A DNA stretch of 64,000 nt from Piper betle (Eukaryota; Streptophyta; Magnoliopsida; Piperales; Piperaceae), in NCBI GenBank assembly GCA_033002965.1, contig JAURVB010013634.1, positions 38,310 to 102,309 of the forward strand, written 5' to 3'. A program made the translations under genes and the position numbers. Position 1 is the first letter of the stretch, and the number at the start of each line of letters is the position of its first letter. The notes beneath the pieces are model-generated. The model had not been told where the DNA came from, searched no databases, and saw only the letters and a program-made list of their open reading frames with translations. This document shows, one piece after another, positions 55,960 to 64,000 of this stretch.

Positions 55960-56430
55960 TACTGTTTTGGGAAAATACAACATTTCAAATAATTATACGG
56001 ACAATACAACATTTCAAATAATTATATGAACAATACAACATTTCAAATAATTATACGAACACACATAGTAATTTTAAAGGTGCGGCCCCATGTCGGACTA
56101 AGTCCCCCGATTGCGTTTCAGCGCATGGTGGTCGAATCTGGGCTCAGGCCAAACAGGGTTGCCAACAAGGGAAAGTACAACATTTCAAATGATTATACGA
56201 ACTATACAATATTTCAAATGATTATACAGATAATACAACATTTCAAAATAATTATACGGATAATACAACATTTTAAATAATTATACGGACACACACAGTA
56301 ATTTTAAATGTGTGGCCCCATGTCGGACTGAGCCAATTCCTTGACCACGATTGCGTTTCAGCACTTGGTGGTCGAATCTGGGCTCAGGCTGACCAGAGTT
56401 GCCAATAAGGGAAAGTACAACATTTCAAAT
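55960..56430. repeat. Tandem duplication of about 200-240 bp with 27-bp sub-repeats
   Basis: Two large copies share the GTGGTCGAATCTGGGCTCAGG block (56127 and 56370). Each is preceded by several copies of AATACAACATTTCAAATAAT-type units of about 27 bp. The LTRs at 5455 and 28915 carry one such block followed by a related phrase. Confidence 0.88.
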
Positions 56431-58072
56431 GATTATATAGAGGTGGATATTTCGAACTCATACATGCGACCAATGATCCTAATCTGAATGAGAACATAAA
56501 AATATACATAAGTATAATTTTATTCGAGTAGGAATGCATGCAATTAAATGTCTAATATATATATTAAAATTTTTGACAACCTAACATATAACAATTCAAA
56601 AATATTAAATATTAAATTCTCAACAAATCTAGTGAGATAATTAATTATTCATGTGATATAATCTTATAAGATCTACTTTACATTTTAAATTAATTATCTA
56701 AATCATAATTAAAACCTAACAATTGATAAAATAATTATTACTAATAAACAAGTATTTAATTTTCCTTTGCGATGATAATTACTTAACCCCAAACTTGAAG
56801 ATTTAGTTTATAGTTATAATTTTTAATCGCTACTATTATTTATAGCATTTTAATTAATTAAGTTGTTCAATTAAATTATTTAAAATAATTTGTATTATTC
56901 AAAAATATTATTAATATAATTATTTTAAATTATTCGACTCAATTAAGTTTTGAACTTTATTTATTTTCATTATTATATTTAGTTTCGACGTTAGTGATTG
57001 CTTCCTGACTATAGTTTAATAACCCATTAAAATAATTATTTTTAAAGATTTATTACATGTTCGTATTATTTTTAACTCAAGTCAGTATCGAGTCTGGTGT
57101 TATTTATGAGTTGGTATTATTATTTAACTCGAGCTGTGTTGAGTCAAGCATTATTTACAAGTTTGCCACCCAAGGTAATTTTCATCTTCTTCTTCTTTCC
57201 TGGACAGCAGCCACCCTCCAGCTGCCACCGGCGATCTTCTCCGGCCGTCGTCATTCGTCATTGCCCAGCCTTGCCATGCAATTGTGGTGTCGCCCGGCCA
57301 ACTTTGGCCGCCTTCCAACCGCGGCGATGCCTGCATCGCCTATTCCATCGCCAGTGTGCATCGCCGCCTCGATTGGGTGATCGCCTTGACACCCTCAACC
57401 CCCTATCGACCTTTCCCGGCTAGATTGGAACTTGTCGCCACCCAGGATGACCGGATTTCTTCACCCACTGCCGTCGCCTTTGTTTTTTTGCCGCCGACCT
57501 CTGTTTTTGCCCATTTACCACCCCAGGTCAGCATCCATGCACATGAGATCAACCTTACACTGATCAACGAAGAGAGTAGGATCCTCCTCTGACGTCGGAA
57601 TGACCATCGCCACTGATTCCCGGCGAAACTTTGCCTGTGGTTGCCCATCTCGACGAAACAGGGGACTTGTCGGCCAATAGTTGTGTTTAGTTTCTTTCAT
57701 GTTGATTTTAAACTTTAATCCTCACGATTATAAAGCTTATTATGAAATTAAAATATGCATGCAGGAAAACTAAGAAGAGGGAGATAGGAAGAATACCTAA
57801 GCAAGGAATAAACACCAGCAATGAAGAGGAGAACTTGGCGGCTAAGGTGAGGAAGATGCTCCTACACCCGTATGTGAAAAATTACGTCCTCTTTCAAATT
57901 TATAAAAAATGAAAATGACGGCTAGGGTATGTATAAACACCCCTAGGCCCGTATTTCATTTAACCGGGTAAATAATAAAATGGGTAAATAATTAACCGGG
58001 TAAAGAATATAATATGTTCGGTCCTTCCCGGACTGCGTCCGCATCCAAAATTATTTTTTCACAATCTTTACA

Positions 58073-59289
58073 TGTCATACGGGATTTTTCCCAATTTTAG
58101 TGGATGTTTTAGAATTATTACAAGTTAGTATTATTTTTCTAATGTTCGAGTCAAGTTAAGTTAAGTTTTAATTATGAGACGACTATTCATTTTTTGCATC
58201 GACCATTTATTTTTCTCACTGACCATTCGTTTTTCTCACCGACCATTTGTTTTTCTCATTGACCATTCATTTCTATTAGTGACCATTCATTTTTCTTACC
58301 GACCACTCGTTTTCTTCCCCCTAACTTCTATTTATTGCTCACCTCTAACACTATCACCATCCAGCCGCCACCATCCTCCTCACCCAACTTCCTTCTTCTT
58401 TTTCTCCCTTCCCTCTTCCCCACGATCCTCACTCGAGCTGGCCACAACCTTGTCGCCATCACCGTCGCCGCATGACTAACTATTATGTATAGAAATTTAT
58501 TCATTTTTATTTGAGAGTTTTATGATTTTGGTTTCATTGTAAATAGGTGTTGATTTAAATTTAAATTCATGTTAATAGATGATGATAATGAATTACAGTT
58601 TGAATTTAAATGCATGTAAATAGATGTTGTCTTGTTTGGATTGATGAGGAGTGTACAATTCATGCATTATACTGTGTGTTAGTATTTAGTCTTGATGTGT
58701 ACTTACGGAGTAGGAGCTCACCGCCTAAGCACGTGGACATAATTGGAGCTTCTACAAGGTCTGTTAGGACCCGTTTTCTGTTTTACGCTCTATTCTATTG
58801 TGTATTGTTTTATTACTTGCCGGACGAGTTAAGAGGCATTTTATCAAATCCCAACTTAACCCGGGTCATTTAATCGATCGATCTTCTAAATTAGTAACCC
58901 TCGAGGATGAGATCTCTCGAGTATGTTTTCGCAAACAGGATCCACCACAAGTTGCCTTCAGGCCTATTATATAAATCTCTTCGTAGGCCTATCTATATAG
59001 TTTTATCAAATTTTTAGTGATACGTGATATGGGCAGACCGACTCGTACATACCATGAGCGGGTGCACGGGACAGTCAAAGTGGGCTCTGCATTAGTGAGC
59101 AGGCTCTGCTTTAAGGATCCTAATAACTCCCATTTTGAGTTCCTCACACTCAGAGAAACGTGGAGGTTTACGGGTACTATTTAGTTTAGTGAATTTCTGG
59201 GCTTGTGCTTCAAAGGGTACTAAAGGCGACTGCTTGAGAGTACTCGGTCATCGTGCTCAAGACTAAGAGAATTATGGAGGAATGGAGAG
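58073..59289 (+). mobile_element. Family A LTR, continuation after the Tekay insertion
   Basis: This matches the solo LTR from its GGGATTTTTC block (22243) through the GC-rich start. GTAGGAGCTCACCGCCTAAG (58709) and GAGGATGAGATCTCTCGAG (58903) follow, to about 59280, where it stops before the LTR end. A 7 x 20-bp minisatellite occupies the place of the gag-like C-rich block start. Confidence 0.75.
58181..58320. repeat. Minisatellite of exactly seven 20-bp units
   Basis: Seven consecutive 20-base units follow the pattern GACCATTCRTTTTTCTYACC without length change, between 58181 and 58320. The other family A copies do not show it at this place. Confidence 0.95.
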
Positions 59290-59452
59290 TGTAAAACCCC
59301 ATTTTGGGTTAGTGTTTTACCAAATTTTAGTTTTGTCCAGTTCGGGTAGTTTCTGAATCTATTCGAGCAGTCTCGAGCCAAAACAATTTTATGAATATGA
59401 GTATGAGGCCCAGATGGCCATATGGGCTTGTTGTTGAAGTTAAGTATACCTG
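59290..59452 (+). mobile_element. Family C LTR, start fragment
   Basis: TGTAAAACCCCATTTTGGG begins a piece matching the complement of 24960-25109 (CAGTTCGGGTAGTTTC...GCCCAGATGGCCATATGGGC). It is cut after about 160 bp by reverse family B sequence. Confidence 0.7.
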
Positions 59453-60900
59453 ACATGGTGCGGTCCCGTGTCGGACTGAGTCAATTGCTTGACCCCGATT
59501 GCGTTACAGCGCATGGTGGACGAATCTGGGTTCAGGCTGATTAGGGTTGCCAACAAGGGAAAATATAACATTTTTAAATGATTATACGGACCTGGATATT
59601 TTGAACTCGCATTTGCGACCAATGATCCTAATCTAAACGAGAATATAAAATTACACATAAGTATAATTTTATTCGAGTAAAAATGCATGCAATATATCAT
59701 GTAACAATTCAAAAATATTAAATATTAAATTTTCAACAAACCTAGTGAGATTATTCACGGGATATAATCATTTAAGTTCTACTTTACATTTTAACTTAAT
59801 TATCTAAGTCATAATTAATACCTAACAGTTGATAAAATAATTATTACTAATAAACAAGTATTTAATTTCTCCTTTGCGGTGATAATTATTTAACCCCGAT
59901 CTTGATGATTTAATTGACGGTTATAATTTTTAATTGCTACTATCATCTACAGTAATTTAATTAATTAAGTTGTTCAATTAATTATTTCAAATAATTTGTA
60001 TTATTTTAATTCATAAATATTATTATTACAATTATTTAAAGTATTCGATTCTATAAAGTTTAGAACTTTATTTATTTTCATTACGCTATTTAGGTTCAAC
60101 GTGAGTGATTGCTACCCGACTATAGTTTAATAATATATTTTCTACATTATTGACTCGTTATTAAAATAATCACTTTACTTACCTAATATTAAATTTCATA
60201 TGGTAAATATAAAATCTTTATTTTATTAATTACTTATAACCCAACCCTCCGATTTAATTTAATCGTTTGAATTAGGCTGATTAATTATCAACCGTTTATC
60301 ATTACCGTATTTTTATTACTCGTGGCGATTTCATACAATCATTAGTTAGTTTAGTAACTTTACCCATAACCCATTAAAATTATTATTTTTAAGGATTTAT
60401 TACTAGTTTGTATTATTTTTAAATCGAGTCTGTATCGAGTCAACTAGTATTTACAGAATTGCCACCACCCTTCTTCTTCTTCCCGTCACCATTATTCTCT
60501 GCACCAAAACCAGACCTTGACACCACCATTGGTCACGTCCTTCTTCAATTCCCTAGCAACCCAATTGAACAACTATAAAAGCATCCTAACAAGACATCAA
60601 CAACAACATAAAACAGACAAAGATGAAGCCTAACGTCCATGTTTTATAGTAGCTATCCAAGGCGATGTCCTGCACCAAACCAGGCCTGATATCTTCCTCT
60701 TCAACCCAAAAACAGACCACGTCCTTCACTCCCTTCCCTACCAATCCAATTGGAAGCATAAAGCTTGTGATTTACTGCAACTACCCACGTCAAACTCCGT
60801 TCTGCACCAAGGCACGGACTCCTGGCCAGTAGCACCGCCGGGACTGCAAGGTGTACTCCGTCCGGCAAGAAGCACCGCCGGACTTGTGAAGTCGTAATGA
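59453..60900 (-). mobile_element. Reverse family B LTR, partial
   Basis: This matches 56312-57180 and the complement of 6100-7450: GGTGCGGTCCCGTGTCGGACTG, the AT-rich desert, then ATTTACAGAATTGCCACCACCC and a C-rich block. Both LTR ends are missing. Confidence 0.8.
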
Positions 60901-60946
60901 CTTTCAGGGAAAGGACTCCACTTCGTTACCGAGTGCAAGTTCTGTG

Positions 60947-61498
60947 ATGGACACACGATCAGAGGCTCTCAAGGAGAGGATTGCGCGACTGGAAGTATTG
61001 GTAGGAGGCCCTATCACTACTGGAGATGGACGGACCATCAGTGACCAACTGCAGTCCCTACATGAAGGGGTTAGGGATTTGAGAGCTCGGGTGGACGATC
61101 GACCCAAGACCAGTTCTATGCAGGAGAATACGGTGGAGATGTTGGAGCATCTCCGGGCTGCTTTTGAGGCGATGCATGCAGACGTTGCCTTGCTGAAACA
61201 GATCGTGGTGATGCAGCCTCAGCCGAGTTTAAGTGCTGACCAGACAGGCGAAGACAGCTCCATCCCGGGCAGGCTTAAGGTTCCAGAGCCGAGGAAATTT
61301 GAGGGGAATAGATCAGCCAAGGATCTTGAGAATTTCATCTGGGATATTCAGGACCTGGAATTGGTGGCGGCCTTATCCGAGATTCAGACGGAGCTACTAG
61401 GGCAAGTCCAGGATTTAGCTAAGGAGGACCTGGAGTACAGGAAGTTGGTCGACCGGATCAATGAGGGACTGGTTGGTAAGTACTGGTTGATGGATTAG
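60947..61498 (+). pseudogene. gag start of a Galadriel-like element fused to the pre-integrase region
   Basis: From an ATG at 60947 the frame reads MDTRSEALKERIARLEVLVG, a coiled-coil start seen in chromovirus gag. A capsid-entry motif KVPEPRKFEGNRSAKDLENF follows at about residues 107-126. After residue about 132 it switches to the segment that normally lies between RNase H and integrase (ELLGQVQDLAKEDLEYRKLV). Zinc knuckle, protease, RT and RNase H are deleted. A one-base shift at about 61490 leads to a stop. Confidence 0.7.
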
Positions 61499-62044
61499 TC
61501 TATGCCAGTGGGGAACGTCTTTACATTCCTACTGGGAGGCTAAGACGAAAGCTGATGGAGGAGTCCCACGACACCCAGTGGGCAGGACATCCTGGTAGGG
61601 ACCGGATGTATGCACTCATGTCTAGAGTGTATTATTGGCCGAGAATGGAGGCCGATATTGAAGCTTTCGTGAAGTCTTGTTTGGTGTGTCAACAAGACAA
61701 GGTGGAGAGAAGACTGGAGGCTGGCTTGCTGCAGCCTCTACCCACTCCAACGAGACCGTGGAGTTCAGTTTCGCTAGACTTCGTGTAAGGGTTCCCGAAG
61801 GTAAAGGGAATGTCTTCGGTGTTGGTGGTAGTGGATCGATTCTCCAAGTACGCCATTTTTGCAGCTGTTCCACATGCATGTACAGCTGAGGTAGCTGCAA
61901 ATCTGTTCTTCAGGAACGTGGTGAAGCATTTTGGAATGCCGGTGGACATTGTGAGCGATCGAGACGCCCGGTTTACTCGAAGGTTCTGGACTCGCACCGA
62001 GGAAGATGAGCATGACTTCATAAGGGTGGTTGTGGGACCGACTA
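61499..62044 (+). pseudogene. Integrase remnant of the Galadriel-like element
   Basis: The integrase zinc finger is present (GHPGRDRMYALMSRVYYWP, then CLVCQQDK). The core follows with VVVDRFSKYAIFAAVP and a catalytic-type IVSDRDARFTRRFWT. There is a stop near 61788 and the frame is lost again after 61995. The match ends before the third catalytic residue. VDRFSKYA and ACTAEVAANLFF suggest the Galadriel clade rather than Tekay. No LTR of its own is visible; it is bounded by family B sequence and a family A LTR. Confidence 0.75.
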
Positions 62045-63830
62045 TGTAAAACCCGTGACTCGAGTCAGAGTTTTATGTTACAGAACTAGTCGGTTCAACT
62101 ATTGGTTTGAGTCGAATCAGTTTTATGAACCACATGTTGAGTCAAGGCCAGCTGTGAGTCGAAAACCCATGCCGCCCCGCCCTACCGTGCCGCCACGACC
62201 AACCCTGGCCACCCTCTCGCTGCCACGACGCCGGAATCACCCCACAAGCCGCGTCACTCTCCTTGTCGATTTGCCGCCATTCGGGCCGCGCCGCCACCGC
62301 CGTGACCCTGACGACCACCACCTTGACCTCCCCGACATTTCCCCCTTACCTAGTGCTGCCGTCAAAGCCGGCCATGGGCCTGACTAGAGCGACCGATCGC
62401 CCCGACCGAACTTGACGCAGCCGTCAGCGGTCATCGCCGCCACGATCGCCCTTGCCGTCACCACCATTGGGACGAGCTCGCCGAGCCGGTGTTAACCCTC
62501 ACCCCGATTGCCCGGCCAGAATAGTTGCCAATAAACCGCTCGGACAGTTGCCAGAAAACTGCCTGAAGTCGCTGAAAAATAGGATTCACCGAAATTCGTC
62601 GAAAATCACCTGATCTTCCGCCGAATCCCACTGATCAAATCGTATCGAACTTCGGATGCCATAGGGTGCCGAATTTGAGCCACGAATCATGTAAGGTATA
62701 ATTTATTATAATTTAATTATTTAAAAGTACTGATTATTAGAATTGCATGCTAGGATTGGTGAATTGTGTGTTGTAATTATATATATAAATGTAGATTTGA
62801 TTAAGGATAAAATATTAAATTTGTCTGATTGAGTGGTGTTAAAAATGGAAGTTAAGAAACTAATTAGGATAACTAAGTAATGATCATGATCTAATGCAAA
62901 CTAGCCTAAGTAGACTTGCTAGAATTGATATAGGTTGATGTGTGTTGATTGATGCGTGATGGATGTATGTGTGATATAGATGTATGACTACATCATGAGT
63001 GGGCATTAGTATTTAGTTTCAATGTGTAGGTACGAAGTAGGAGCTCACTGCCTAGGCACGAGGACACACTTGGAGCTTCTACCAGGTCCGTTTAGGACTC
63101 ATTCTCTGTTTTAAGCTATTCTACTATGTATTTGATTTATTACATGCAGGACATGTTAAGTGGCATTTTATTGGATCCCACTTAACTCGGGCTATTTAGC
63201 CAATAGTTTTCTTGATTAATAACCCTCAAGGTTGAGATCCATCAAGTTTGTTTTTGAACTTCAGATCAGCCACGATGTCTTCGGGCCTATTGTATAAATC
63301 CCAACCTAGACCTATATATATATGTATAGTTTTTGCATTTTTAGTGAGAGATTGAATGAGGGAAATCCAACTACCGTGCTATGTGAGCGGGCACGTGTGA
63401 GTCGATAGTGGTCTTTGGAATGGTGTGCGGGCTATTTCATTCCCGAGGGATCCTAACAATTCCACCTTTCAGTTCCTCAAACCCAGATAAGTGTGGAGGT
63501 TCACGGGTACTGAAATGCAGCGCGTGTCTAGACTTGTGGTTTCAAAGGGTATTGAAGGTGCATGCCTGAGAGTACTTGGCCCATGTACTCAGGGCCAGGA
63601 GCAATACGGAGGACGTAGAGGGCCGAGACGAATGAGAATGAATTGCAGCGGAAAAGATAGATGAAATGACCAATGAAAGAGAAAGATATAGAAAGGGGAT
63701 GTTGTCAACTCGAGGGCAAGGACTCCCATATGTGCCCTGATGAGAGTCCTTGAGGAAGTATATGGTTTTGATTCAACAGGAGAGTTTGCTCTTCTGTGCT
63801 AGATTGATATTAGTTATTTTTAGGCTGCTA
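62045..63830 (+). mobile_element. Family A LTR, 5' 1786 bp
   Basis: The LTR starts TGTAAAACCCGTGACTCG and runs through the GC block (62160-62640), GTAGGAGCTCACTGCCTAGG (63039) and CAAGGTTGAGATCC (63227). Its AT-rich promoter-like part with the GAGTTTGCCACC module is missing near 62150. It is interrupted at 63831 by another LTR. The frame at 62055-62387 has no known domain. Confidence 0.85.
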
Positions 63831-64000
63831 TGTGACAACCCGCCATTTGTCACAACATTGTGGGCCTAGCTGGCAAGGTGTTACTCAAAATTTAAGCAAA
63901 TATGTCTAACATTTTTGTAAACAAAAACATATATAAAGATCCCACAGTCTTGGACCGTTTCCCAGTAGCCACACTTATTTCTCAAATAGTAAAAAAGAAA
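63831..64000 (-). mobile_element. Reverse LTR start related to family B, runs off the window
   Basis: This starts TGTGACAACCCGCC and contains AGATCCCACAGTCTTGGACCGTTTCCCAGTAGCCACAC, quoted here as two joined short phrases and matching 55292-55324. It is the 3' LTR end of a family B relative in reverse, cut by the window end. Confidence 0.65.

Larger units (their letters stand above)
55134..58072 (-). mobile_element. Reverse family B (Tekay) LTR, 2939 bp
   Basis: The plus strand reads TGTAACGACCCATCCG to TCACAATCTTTACA, the complement of family B ends. It is about 200 bp longer than the other copies because of internal repeat growth at 55561-55947 and 55960-56430. Frames at 57057-57592 lie in the GC-rich block and have no known domain. 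Confidence 0.88.

Noticed and set aside
57057..57592. Frames of 102-108 codons on the plus strand
   Set aside because: They overlap each other in different frames within the GC-rich block of the reverse Tekay LTR and have no recognisable protein features.

Overview
The window looks like nuclear DNA of a flowering plant, about 64 kb of mostly nested LTR retrotransposons around one host gene. The single host gene is a plant-type alpha-L-fucosidase (GH29, FUC1-like) in three exons on the + strand (35305-35870, 36243-36482, 51593-52358). Its first exon is GC-rich and the later exons are AT-richer, a gradient that is common in monocots. I take this only as a hint about the species.

Three long-LTR families make up most of the rest; the letters are mine. 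Family A LTRs begin TGTAAAACCC and end GTGTTACA, about 2.9 kb. Family B is a Tekay/Del-type chromovirus, with LTRs beginning TGTAAAGACTGTG and ending CGTTACA, 2.7-2.9 kb. Family C is related to A, beginning TGTAAAACCCC and ending GGGTTGTTATA.

Layout: 1-8198 is a decayed Tekay element with both LTRs, its 5' LTR cut by a family A LTR at the window edge. 8199-18074 is a second, reverse-strand Tekay copy. It is split at 9555-14798 by a young, internally deleted Athila/Tat-like element with near-identical LTRs and a perfect 5-bp target duplication. 18075-25109 is family C LTR material, holding a 2957-bp family A solo LTR with its own target duplication. 25110-34214 is a mosaic of A fragments in both orientations, an inverted pair of short TRIM-like LTRs, and a B LTR that has a polypurine tract on one side and a primer site on the other. 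34215-52560 holds the fucosidase promoter region, gene and 3' flank. Its 15.1-kb second intron contains a gag-only LTR element, a tandem duplication, a 2.2-kb deleted Copia element and a 2852-bp family A solo LTR nested inside that Copia. 52560-64000 returns to nested A, B and C LTRs, with two clear minisatellites and a gag-integrase remnant of a Galadriel-like element.

No complete autonomous transposon is present. A recurring theme is that the internally deleted elements keep gag (or gag plus one end of pol) and have lost the reverse transcriptase core. No RNA genes, CRISPR arrays or bacterial features were seen. All alignments were done by eye, so fragment boundaries without a TG/CA end or a target duplication are approximate to a few tens of bases.
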